DNA of 8,314 bases from Solirubrobacterales bacterium (GCA_025964065.1 JAOPZO010000335.1:1-8314); one strand, 5' to 3'; shown: positions 1 to 6,273, counted from the stretch's first letter. Numbers and translations are program-made. Notes: generated by a model from the letters alone, not told the origin.

Positions 1-1
1 C

Positions 2-145
2 GCCGCGCTCGCCGTGCTGCTCGCCGCGGGCGCCGCCGGCTTCGGCGTCGTCTCGGCCTTCGAGCGTGACCGCGGGAAGCCCGGGGTCGTGACCGCGACG
101 CCGGTCGGGCCGCTGCCGCCCGGCGTCGGGCCCGGTTCGCCCTGA
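2..145 (+). CDS. C-terminal end of a small membrane protein (5' end outside window)
   Basis: An open frame enters from the left edge and stops at TGA 143-145, giving 47 visible residues. The first roughly 19 residues are Ala/Leu/Val/Gly-rich and hydrophobic (AALAVLLAAGAAGFGVVSA), long enough for one membrane helix. A short charged stretch (FERDRGKPG) follows, then a Pro/Gly/Val-rich tail. This could be a single-pass protein with a short tail, or the last helix of a multi-pass protein. I do not recognise a family. The frame is favoured because its codons are G/C-ending and because the stop is followed 4 bases later by a strong stem-loop. The promoter of the next gene overlaps its stop codon, so transcription may read from this gene into the next. 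Function unknown. Confidence 0.6.
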   Translation, partial: AALAVLLAAGAAGFGVVSAFERDRGKPGVVTATPVGPLPPGVGPGSP

Positions 146-169
146 CAGCGCGTCAGGCACCTGTAGGGT
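142..169 (+). promoter_or_regulatory. Predicted promoter of the dehydrogenase gene
   Basis: CTGACA (142-147, five of six matches to TTGACA) is followed after 16 bases by TAGGGT (164-169), preceded by TG one base upstream as in extended -10 elements. Initiation is expected near 176. This would give a leader of about 35 bases carrying the AGGAG ribosome site. The -35 box overlaps the stop codon of the upstream gene, and the -10 box lies inside the palindrome at 150-178. Confidence 0.5.
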
Positions 170-178
170 GCGTGACGC
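150..178. repeat. 29-bp near-perfect palindrome: operator and/or terminator
   Basis: The left arm GCGTCA (150-155), g, GCACC (157-161) mirrors the right arm GGTGC (167-171), g, TGACGC (173-178). This gives 11 of 12 complementary pairs, one G/G mismatch (156/172) and a 5-base centre, tgtag. The element starts 4 bases after the upstream stop codon, so its RNA could act as a terminator hairpin, although no T-tract follows. It also covers the predicted -10 box (164-169) and transcription start (about 176) of the dehydrogenase gene, where a dimeric repressor such as a TetR-type regulator would bind. Both roles are inference; the symmetry is directly visible. Confidence 0.7.
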
Positions 179-195
179 AGGTGTCATCTTCCGAC

Positions 196-200
196 AGGAG
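196..200 (+). promoter_or_regulatory. Ribosome binding site deciding the dehydrogenase start
   Basis: AGGAG lies 10 bases before ATG 211. It supports that start over the in-frame GTG at 172, which would put 13 extra residues before the Rossmann fold and which lies upstream of the predicted transcription start near 176. Confidence 0.65.
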
Positions 201-210
201 CTCCCGTCAC

Positions 211-1095
211 ATGGCCAAGCAGCCGCCCCGCATCCTCTCCGGCCAGGTCGTCGCCATCACCGGCGGTGCCCGCGGCATCGGCAAGGAGACCGCGCGCCAC
301 CTCGTCCGCCAGGGGATGAAGGTCGCGATCGGCGACCTCGACCTCGCCACCACGGAGGCGACGGCCGCCGAGCTCGGCCCGAACGTCCGCGCCTACGCGC
401 TCGACGTCACCGAGCGTGCGTCCTTCCAGGCGTTCCTCGACGCGGCGGAAGCCGACCTCGGCCCGCTCGACGTGCTCGTGAACAACGCCGGGATCATGCA
501 GCTCGGTCCGTTCCTCGACGAGGACGACGCCACCGCGCACCGCCAGGTCGACATCAACGTCCACGGCGTCCTCTACGGCATGAAGATCGCCGTGCCGCGC
601 TTCGTCGCCCGCGGCCGCGGCCACCTCGTGAACATCGCGAGCTCCGCCGGCAAGGGCGGGTTCCCCGGCGGCGCGACGTACTGCGGGACGAAGCACTTCG
701 TGGTCGGCGTCTCCGAGGCGGTCCGCGCCGAGCTGCGCGAGACCCCCGTCGAGGTCTCCTGCGTCATGCCCGGCGTCGTGAACACCGAGCTCGCCGCGGG
801 CCTCAAGGAGGCGCGCGGCGTCAAGAACGTGAACCCGGAGGACGTCGCCCAGGCGATCGTCGAGTGCCTGCAGGTCCCGCGCTTCGACGTCTACGTCCCC
901 AAGTCGATCGGCCCGATCACCCAGGTCATGAACGTCCTGCCGCGCGGCGGCCGCGAGCGGATCGTCCGCGCGATGAAGGCCGACCAGGTGCTCCTGAGCG
1001 CCGACCCGGCCGCCCGCGCGGCCTACGAGCTGCGCGCCTCGAAGAGCGAGCCGGGCCTCGAGGCCGGCGACGAGACGAAGCAGCTCACGAGCTAG
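211..1095 (+). CDS. Classical short-chain dehydrogenase/reductase (SDR)
   Basis: A 294-residue cytosolic NAD(P)-dependent oxidoreductase; the substrate cannot be read from the sequence. Motifs in order: TGGARGIG cofactor loop (17-24); an acidic residue after strand 2 (D42), which points to NAD(H) over NADP(H); DVT (65-67); NNAG (91-94); and the catalytic tetrad N116, S144, Y157, K161 (YCGTK). PG at 187-188 and T192 (MPGVVNTEL) complete the nicotinamide pocket. The C-terminus runs about 40 residues past the usual 250-residue core, with a basic segment (MNVLPRGGRERIVRAMK), as in several uncharacterised actinobacterial SDRs acting on lipid-like or steroid-like substrates; that comparison is weak. 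ATG 211 is chosen for its AGGAG site. The gene has its own promoter overlapping a palindrome, which suggests inducible control. It converges on the CBS-pyrophosphatase gene. Confidence 0.93.
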   Translation: MAKQPPRILSGQVVAITGGARGIGKETARHLVRQGMKVAIGDLDLATTEATAAELGPNVRAYALDVTERASFQAFLDAAEADLGPLDVLVNNAGIMQLGPFLDEDDATAHRQVDINVHGVLYGMKIAVPRFVARGRGHLVNIASSAGKGGFPGGATYCGTKHFVVGVSEAVRAELRETPVEVSCVMPGVVNTELAAGLKEARGVKNVNPEDVAQAIVECLQVPRFDVYVPKSIGPITQVMNVLPRGGRERIVRAMKADQVLLSADPAARAAYELRASKSEPGLEAGDETKQLTS

Positions 1096-1106
1096 CCGGC
1101 GGCGAA

Positions 1107-1126
1107 GGGGCGGCGCGCCCCGCCCC
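1107..1126. terminator. GC hairpin between convergent genes
   Basis: GGGGCGG (1107-1113) pairs with CCGCCCC (1120-1126) around a 6-base loop. It sits in the 33-base gap between the dehydrogenase stop (1095) and the pyrophosphatase stop (1129), where one hairpin could serve both strands. There is no T-tract in either direction, so it is a hairpin-only terminator candidate of the kind usual at this GC content. Confidence 0.55.
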
Positions 1127-1128
1127 CG

Positions 1129-2787
1129 CTACGCCGTCTTCATGAGGGGCGGCGCGACCTGCTTCTTCCGGCTCATCACGCCGGGGAGCGCGATCAGGCC
1201 GTCGACCGCGGAGGCGCCGAACGCGCGCTCGGCGAGCGGGACGTCGCCCGCGACGACGAGGTGCGTGCCGCCGACGGACACGTCGGTGACCATCAGCGCG
1301 ACGAGCCGGTGGCCGGCGTGGGTGAGGTGCTCGGTGGCGGCCGCGTGGAGCTCGGCGGCGCGCGCGAGCAGCGCGTCGCCGACCGTCTCGACCTGGCCGA
1401 TGCAGATCGTCTGGCCGCCCGAGAGCTCGTAGGCCTTCAGGTCGCGGGCGAGGAGCGCGTCCGCGGCGACGCCGGAGACGTCGCTCGTCACCTCGAACAT
1501 CTCGCGCCCGAACGCGCGCGGGTCGAGCCCGAGCCGCTCCGCCAGGTCGTCCACCGCGGCGGCGTCCCGCGGCGTCGTGGTCGGTGAGGTGAGGATCACC
1601 GTGTCCGACAGGATCGCGGCGAGGAGCATCGTCGCCGTCGGGCCGGTCGGGATGTGACCCGCCGCCGCGAACTGCTCGGCCACCAGGGTGCTGGTCGAGC
1701 CGACGGGGTCGAACGTCGCGCGCACGGGCTGCGTCGTCTCGATGGAGCCGATGTGGTGGTGGTCCAGGATCTCGACGACCTCCGCGTCCTCCACGCCCGG
1801 CACGCTCTGGGCGCTCTCGGCGTGGTCGACGAGGATGACCTTGCGGGGCTGCGGATCCGCGAGGTCGGTGCGGGTCACGAGCCCGATGGGCCGGCGGTGC
1901 AGGTCGACCACGACCGCGGCGCGGTAGCTCACGTCCTTCACGTCGTCGGAGATCTCCGCGACGAGGTCGGAGGTCCGCACGGTGAGCGGGTCCGGGTCGG
2001 CGAGCGTGGCGCACGGGCACGACAGCGTGATCATGCGGCCCGCGACGTAGGAGTCGAGCGGGGTCGCGATGACCGGGACGCCGCGCTCCGCGGCGCGGTC
2101 GAGCGTGGCCTGCGGCACCGCGGTGTCGCTCGAGACGACGAGCACGGAGATCCCCGCGTCGATCGCACGGAGCTGCGCGTCGTGCCGGTCGCCGACGACG
2201 GCGACGTCCCCGGGGGAGACGTCGACCAGGAGCATCTCGAGCGCGCGGGCGAGGACCCAGACGCGGCCCGAGACCCGGCAGTCCGCGGCGCCCGCGAGGA
2301 GCTTGCCCTCGAGGACCCGGGCCATCGTCCCGACGCTCGTCGGGCCCAGCAGGCGCGGCACCTCGTGCGAGTCGCGGACGTAGCGGCGGGCCAGCGCGGC
2401 CTCGGTGAGCACGCCGGTGAGGACGCCCTCCTCGTCGACGACGGGCAGGAGCGGGAGGCCCGCGGCGACCATGAGCTGGCCCACGGCGCGCAGCGGCGTC
2501 TCCGAGCTCGCGACGGGGAACTCCTCCCGCATCACGTCGCCCGCCCGCAGCGAGATGTGGACGAGGAGCTTCGGGGCCGGCGCGCCGGCGCGCTCGAGGG
2601 CCCAGGTCGTCTGGGGGTTCAGCTCGCCGAGGCGCGCGGGGAGGTACTCGCGCTGTGGGTCGACGAGCGCCTTGAGCTCCGCGTAGCCGATCGCGGCGGC
2701 CACGGAGTCCGTGTCCGGGTTCCGGTGGCCGGAGACGTAGACGCGCTCGGGGCGGGAGTGACGGGACCGGGGAGAGGGGGGAGGCAC
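1129..2787 (-). CDS. Family II (Mn-dependent, DHH/DHHA2) inorganic pyrophosphatase with regulatory CBS-DRTGG-CBS insert
   Basis: A 552-residue cytosolic enzyme hydrolysing pyrophosphate to two phosphates. Catalytic DHH part: HRNPDTDS (21-28; H21, D25, D27), DHAE (321-324), DHH (342-344), SDT with D395, and K451 in DLK. The DHHA2 end carries the SRKKQ substrate-binding motif (539-543). The usual 310-residue enzyme is interrupted by about 230 residues: CBS1 (about 81-138), DRTGG domain (about 150-255, with GDR at 199-201) and CBS2 (about 256-312). Characterised CBS-pyrophosphatases are inhibited by AMP/ADP and activated by ATP or diadenosine polyphosphates; the same is inferred here. DHAE replaces the usual DHNE. 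The GTG start has no ribosome site, but TAGGGT on the minus strand (2802-2797) would place transcription at or next to it, so a leaderless message is likely. It lies downstream of ppa and the dehalogenase, separated from them by a hairpin. Confidence 0.93.
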   Translation of the reverse strand: MPPPSPRSRHSRPERVYVSGHRNPDTDSVAAAIGYAELKALVDPQREYLPARLGELNPQTTWALERAGAPAPKLLVHISLRAGDVMREEFPVASSETPLRAVGQLMVAAGLPLLPVVDEEGVLTGVLTEAALARRYVRDSHEVPRLLGPTSVGTMARVLEGKLLAGAADCRVSGRVWVLARALEMLLVDVSPGDVAVVGDRHDAQLRAIDAGISVLVVSSDTAVPQATLDRAAERGVPVIATPLDSYVAGRMITLSCPCATLADPDPLTVRTSDLVAEISDDVKDVSYRAAVVVDLHRRPIGLVTRTDLADPQPRKVILVDHAESAQSVPGVEDAEVVEILDHHHIGSIETTQPVRATFDPVGSTSTLVAEQFAAAGHIPTGPTATMLLAAILSDTVILTSPTTTPRDAAAVDDLAERLGLDPRAFGREMFEVTSDVSGVAADALLARDLKAYELSGGQTICIGQVETVGDALLARAAELHAAATEHLTHAGHRLVALMVTDVSVGGTHLVVAGDVPLAERAFGASAVDGLIALPGVMSRKKQVAPPLMKTA

Positions 2788-2796
2788 GCCGCGCGA

Positions 2797-2802
2797 ACCC
2801 TA
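2797..2802 (-). promoter_or_regulatory. Candidate -10 box for the CBS-pyrophosphatase (leaderless start)
   Basis: On the minus strand TAGGGT reads 2802 to 2797, the same hexamer as in the dehydrogenase promoter. Its end is 9 bases before the GTG at 2787, so the transcript would begin within about 3 bases of the start codon. No convincing -35 box is visible. A perfect 8-base palindrome, GCACGTGC (2811-2818), lies just upstream and could be a regulator site. Confidence 0.4.
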
Positions 2803-2818
2803 CCCAGGCCGCACGTGC

Positions 2819-2843
2819 CCGGGCGCGCTCACGGCGCGCCCGG
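2819..2843 (-). terminator. Strong stem-loop 4 bases after the dehalogenase stop
   Basis: CCGGGCGCGC (2819-2828) and GCGCGCCCGG (2834-2843) form a perfect 10-bp GC stem with a 5-base loop. On the minus strand it begins 4 bases past the dehalogenase stop codon. There is no following T-tract. It probably ends or attenuates the ppa-dehalogenase transcript before the CBS-pyrophosphatase gene, which appears to have its own -10 box. Confidence 0.65.
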
Positions 2844-2847
2844 ACGA

Positions 2848-3723
2848 CTAGCCGCGCAGCCAGTGCACGAGGCGGGCGCCGATGTGCTCGCCGGCGTCCT
2901 CCTGCAGGAAGTGCGAGGCCCCCGCGACCTCCTCCAGCGGGGCGCCGAGGAGCTCCGCCATCTTCCGCCCGGCCGCCAGCGGGATGATGGGGTCGCCGTC
3001 GGCCCAGAGCAGGAGCTTCGGGCGGCGGTCGGCGACCATGGCGTCCCGCACCGCGCGGCCCGCGGCGGCGCCCGGCGCGTCGGGGTCCGTCGGGAGGATG
3101 AGCGGGAACGCGCGGGCGCCGGCCTTCGAGGCCGGGGTCGGGAACGGCGCCTCGTAGGCCGCGAGGACCTCCGGGGCGAGCGCGGTCGCGGTGGCGCCGT
3201 CGACGAGGGAGCCGACGGGCAGGTCCTCCGTGCGCTCGACGAAGTCCCGGAACGCCTTCCAGGCGTCCGTCATCCGCTGCTCGCCCGTGAAGAAGCCCGT
3301 GTCGAGGATCGCGATCCGCGCCCAGCGCTCGGGCTGCTCGACGAACAGGCGCATGCCGATCGGGCCGCCCCAGTCGTGGACGACGAGCGTGCCGCCGAGC
3401 ACGTCGAGGTGCTCCGCGAGCGCGCCCATCCAGCCCACGTGCGCGTCGAAGGTGTAGTCCTCGATCCGCTCGGGCTTGTCCGAGCGGCCGAAGCCCACGA
3501 GGTCGGGGACGACGCAGCGGAAGCCCGCGGCGACGAGCGGCGCGACGACCTTCCGCCACAGCACGCCCCAGGTCGGCTCGCCGTGCTGGAGCCACACGAC
3601 GGGACCGTCGGCCGGGCCCGCGTCGACCCACGCGATGCGCAGCCCGTCGTGCTCGAGGTAGTGCGGTTCGTGCTCCCAGCCCGGCAGCGGCGCGAAGCGC
3701 TCGTCCGGGGTGCGGAACGCCAT
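2848..3723 (-). CDS. Haloalkane dehalogenase, subfamily I (DhlA-like) alpha/beta hydrolase
   Basis: A 291-residue alpha/beta hydrolase expected to cleave carbon-halogen bonds of alkyl halides to alcohol and halide, without cofactor. Residues matching Xanthobacter DhlA as I recall it: N-terminal FRTPDERF; HGEPTW (47-52) with E49 of the oxyanion region; nucleophile D117 in VVHDWGG; halide-binding W118 and cap-domain W155 (AWK); APFP (192-195); acid D244; base H271 in SHFLQED. Asp-His-Asp plus Trp-Trp is the HLD-I signature, and the subfamily II/III halide-binding Asn is absent. Subfamily I is often associated with exported or periplasmic enzymes, but no signal peptide is present here. ATG 3723 is chosen over an upstream GTG (3777, inside ppa) because homology begins there. 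It is joined to ppa as TGA-G-ATG with no ribosome site, implying translational coupling. An epoxide hydrolase is less likely, given Trp after the nucleophile and the AWK cap match. Confidence 0.85.
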   Translation of the reverse strand: MAFRTPDERFAPLPGWEHEPHYLEHDGLRIAWVDAGPADGPVVWLQHGEPTWGVLWRKVVAPLVAAGFRCVVPDLVGFGRSDKPERIEDYTFDAHVGWMGALAEHLDVLGGTLVVHDWGGPIGMRLFVEQPERWARIAILDTGFFTGEQRMTDAWKAFRDFVERTEDLPVGSLVDGATATALAPEVLAAYEAPFPTPASKAGARAFPLILPTDPDAPGAAAGRAVRDAMVADRRPKLLLWADGDPIIPLAAGRKMAELLGAPLEEVAGASHFLQEDAGEHIGARLVHWLRG

Positions 3724-3724
3724 C

Positions 3725-4243
3725 TCAGGCGTCGGCGCCGACGGCGCCCTCGCCCGTGCGCTGCCGGTAGCGCTCACGGGCGGCGGCGATCGTCTCCAGG
3801 GCGTCCTCGCGGGGGTACCAGCCGTCGACCTCGACGACCTTGCCCTCCGGGCCCTTGTAGATCGCGAAGAAGTGGGAGATCTCCGCCTTGAGCTGGTCCG
3901 AGACGTCGTCGAGCCCGTCCACGCCGTTCCAGTTCGGGTCCTGCATCGGGACGCAGAGGATCTTGTCGTCGACCTCGCCGTCGTCGAGCATCTTGAAGAG
4001 CCCGATGACCTTCACGGGGATGACGCAGCCCGGGAACGTCGCCTCGGACACGAGGCACATCGCGTCGAGGGGGTCGCCGTCCTCGCCGTCGGTCTGCGGG
4101 ATGAACCCGTAGTCGGTCGGGTAGACGACCGAGCTGAACAGGAACCGGTCGAGTTTGATCGCCTGCAGCGCCTCGTCCCACTCGTACTTGTTCCGGGATC
4201 CCTTCGGGATCTCCACGAGCAGGTGCACGGGGTCGTCGGACAT
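3725..4243 (-). CDS. ppa: Family I (Mg-dependent) inorganic pyrophosphatase
   Basis: A 172-residue soluble enzyme, normal length for bacterial family I, hydrolysing pyrophosphate and so driving nucleotide, amino-acid-activation and lipid reactions forward. All active-site residues of the E. coli enzyme have counterparts: E11, K19, E21, R33, Y45, the signature DGDPLD (D55, D57, D60), D87, D92, K94, and Y129-K130. The fold normally forms a hexamer. ATG 4243 is the first start giving the conserved beginning (MSDDPVHLLVEIPKG). No ribosome site precedes it, and TAGCCT lies just upstream on the minus strand, so the message is probably leaderless. The frame stays open far beyond this start into the divergent transketolase gene, but that is coding shadow. 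The dehalogenase follows after 1 base. Confidence in function is very high. Confidence 0.97.
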   Translation of the reverse strand: MSDDPVHLLVEIPKGSRNKYEWDEALQAIKLDRFLFSSVVYPTDYGFIPQTDGEDGDPLDAMCLVSEATFPGCVIPVKVIGLFKMLDDGEVDDKILCVPMQDPNWNGVDGLDDVSDQLKAEISHFFAIYKGPEGKVVEVDGWYPREDALETIAAARERYRQRTGEGAVGADA

Positions 4244-4250
4244 GGGGCCG

Positions 4251-4257
4251 TAGGCTA
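4251..4257. promoter_or_regulatory. Symmetric -10 element shared by ppa and tkt
   Basis: TAGGCTA contains TAGGCT on the plus strand (4251-4256, toward tkt) and TAGCCT on the minus strand (4257-4252, toward ppa), both fitting TAnnnT. Predicted starts are about 4263 for tkt, giving a leader of about 29 bases with GAGAGG (4284-4289) before ATG 4292, and about 4245 for ppa, nearly at its ATG. No clear -35 box is seen on either side. The 48-bp gap leaves room for little else. Confidence 0.4.
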
Positions 4258-4291
4258 ACCGGACCGCCCCCCAACACGCCGCCGAGAGGTC

Positions 4292-6262
4292 ATGACCGAA
4301 CACGCCGAGCAGCTCTGCATCGACACCATCAGGACCCTCTCGATGGACGCCATCGAGGAGGCGGGCTCCGGGCACCCCGGCCTGCCGCTGGGGATGGCCC
4401 CCGCCGCCTACCTCCTGTACGCGAAGGTCATGAAGCACGACCCGCAGGACCCCACGTGGCCCGACCGCGACCGCTTCATCCTGTCCGCGGGCCACGGGTC
4501 GATGCTCCTGTACTCCGCCCTGCACCTCTCGGGCTACGACCTCCCGCTGGACGAGCTCAAGAAGTTCCGCCTGTGGGGTTCGCTCACCCCGGGCCACCCC
4601 GAGCGCGACCGGGTGCACGTCACCCCGGGCGTCGAGGTGACCACGGGCCCGCTGGGCCAGGGCTTCGCGAACGGCGTCGGCCTCGCGATGGCCGAGGCGT
4701 TCCTCCGGGACAAGTTCGGCCCCGAGCTGCAGGACCACTTCACGTACGCGATCGTCTCGGACGGCGACCTCATGGAGGGCATCGCCGCGGAGGCCGCGTC
4801 GCTCGCGGGGCAGCTCGGGCTCGGCAAGCTGATCTACCTCTACGACGACAACGACATCTCGCTCGACGGCCCCACGTCGCTGAGCTTCGACCGCGAGGAC
4901 GTCTCCAAGCGCTTCGAGTCCTACGGCTGGCAGGTGCTCGAGCAGCGCGACGCGAACGACATCGACGGCCTCGAGGCGCAGATCGAGCTCGCGAAGGCGG
5001 AGACCTCGAAGCCGACGCTCATCCACGTGCACTCGATCATCGGCTACCCGTCGCCGAACAAGCAGGGCACGAGCAAGGCGCACGGCGCCGCGCTCGGCGA
5101 GGAGGAGGTCCGGCTGACCAAGGAGGTCATGGGCTGGGACCCCGACGCGAGGTTCCTCGTGCCCGACGGCGTCTACGAGACGTTCGGCGCGGCCGGCCGG
5201 CGCGGCGCCGAGGCGCACGCGGCCTGGAACGCGAAGCTCGAGGAGTGGAGGGCGGCCAACCCCGACGACGCGGCGGTGTGGGATGCGGCCTGGGCCGGGA
5301 AGCCGATGCCGGGCGTCGGCGACGCGCTGCGCGAGCTCTCGTTCTCGAAGGACAAGCTCGCCACCCGGGTCGCGGGGAAGGAGTCCATGGCGGCGTTCTC
5401 CGACTTCGTCCCGACGATGGTCGGCGGTGCGGCGGACCTCTCGGGCTCGACGAACACGGAGTTCCCGGGCGGCGCCGACGCGCGCTTCACGGCCGAGCAG
5501 CCGGACCGGAACGTGTTCTGGGGCGTGCGCGAGCACGGCATGGGCGGCGCGGTCAACGGCCTCGCGGCGCACGGCGGCATCCTGCGGCCGTACGGCTCGA
5601 CGTTCCTGCAGTTCTCGGACTACATGCGCGGGGCGATCCGCCTCAGCGCGCTCACCGGGCTGCCGTGCGCGTGGGTCTTCACCCACGACTCGATCGCCCT
5701 CGGGTCGGACGGCCCGACCCACCAGCCCGTCGAGCACCTCGCCGCCCTGCGGGCGATCCCGGGCCTCGTGGTGCTGCGGCCCGCGGACCCGCGCGAGACC
5801 GCCGAGGCGTGGCGCGTGATCCTCGAGGACCTCGAGGGCCCGGCGCTCCTCGCGCTCTCCCGCCAGGGCCTCCCGGTGCTCACGGACTCCCCGAACGACG
5901 TCGGCCGCGGCGCGTACGTCCTCAGGGACGGCGCGGGCCCGGTCATCGTCGGCACGGGCGCCGAGGTGCACGTCGCGCTCGCGGCCGCCGAGGAGCTCGG
6001 CGCGGACGTCGACGCGCGGGTCGTCTCGTTCCCGTCCTGGGAGCTCTTCGAGCAGCAGGACGAGGCCTACCGGGAGTCCGTGCTGCCGAAGGACCGCCTC
6101 AAGGTCTCCGTCGAGGCGCTCGTGACGCAGGGCTGGCACAAGTGGGTCGACCACCCGATCGGCTTGGACCGCTTCGGCGCCTCCGCCGACGGCGACGAGC
6201 TGCTGGAGCGCTTCGGCTTCACCGGCCCGAAGGTGGCGGAGGTCGTGCGCGGCCTGATGTGA
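4292..6262 (+). CDS. tkt: Transketolase
   Basis: A 656-residue thiamine diphosphate enzyme that moves two-carbon ketol units between sugar phosphates in the non-oxidative pentose phosphate pathway; cytosolic homodimer. Length and residues match the E. coli enzyme throughout. The N-terminal half has H28 (SGHPG), H68 (GHGS), H102, GPLGQG (119-124), the thiamine/metal motif SDGD (D157) to N187, and H264 (KAHGAALG). The pyrimidine-binding half has R359, S386, E414 (VREHGMGG), H465, D473, H477 (GSDGPTHQPVEH) and R524, followed by the C-terminal domain from about 540. ATG 4292 has GAGAGG only 2 bases away, a close and weak site, but homology starts here. In many actinobacteria tkt is followed by transaldolase and glucose-6-phosphate dehydrogenase; here it stands alone, divergent from ppa. 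No irregularities seen. Confidence 0.97.
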   Translation: MTEHAEQLCIDTIRTLSMDAIEEAGSGHPGLPLGMAPAAYLLYAKVMKHDPQDPTWPDRDRFILSAGHGSMLLYSALHLSGYDLPLDELKKFRLWGSLTPGHPERDRVHVTPGVEVTTGPLGQGFANGVGLAMAEAFLRDKFGPELQDHFTYAIVSDGDLMEGIAAEAASLAGQLGLGKLIYLYDDNDISLDGPTSLSFDREDVSKRFESYGWQVLEQRDANDIDGLEAQIELAKAETSKPTLIHVHSIIGYPSPNKQGTSKAHGAALGEEEVRLTKEVMGWDPDARFLVPDGVYETFGAAGRRGAEAHAAWNAKLEEWRAANPDDAAVWDAAWAGKPMPGVGDALRELSFSKDKLATRVAGKESMAAFSDFVPTMVGGAADLSGSTNTEFPGGADARFTAEQPDRNVFWGVREHGMGGAVNGLAAHGGILRPYGSTFLQFSDYMRGAIRLSALTGLPCAWVFTHDSIALGSDGPTHQPVEHLAALRAIPGLVVLRPADPRETAEAWRVILEDLEGPALLALSRQGLPVLTDSPNDVGRGAYVLRDGAGPVIVGTGAEVHVALAAAEELGADVDARVVSFPSWELFEQQDEAYRESVLPKDRLKVSVEALVTQGWHKWVDHPIGLDRFGASADGDELLERFGFTGPKVAEVVRGLM

Positions 6263-6273
6263 ACGGTGTCCCC

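Noticed and set aside
172..210. GTG 172 as an earlier start for the SDR.
   Set aside because: It lies upstream of the predicted transcription start, inside the palindrome, and would add 13 residues with no family match; ATG 211 has AGGAG at a good distance.
1085..3631. An 848-codon open frame on the minus strand spanning the CBS-pyrophosphatase and dehalogenase genes.
   Set aside because: Arg/Gly/Pro-rich low-complexity translation, out of frame with two genes that have complete catalytic motifs; a GC-composition shadow.
2848..3723. Horizontal acquisition of the dehalogenase.
   Set aside because: Its GC and codon use look the same as its neighbours, it is tightly joined to ppa, and no mobility genes or flanking repeats are visible.
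3724..3777. GTG 3777 as the dehalogenase start, overlapping ppa by about 50 bases.
   Set aside because: The added 18 residues are Ala/Ser/Arg-rich and precede the DhlA-like beginning; the TGA-G-ATG junction is a more natural coupled start.
1654..3891. A 745-codon open frame on the plus strand antisense to the same genes.
   Set aside because: Arg/Asp/Val-rich translation with no motifs and no ribosome site; it mirrors the codon bias of the real minus-strand genes.
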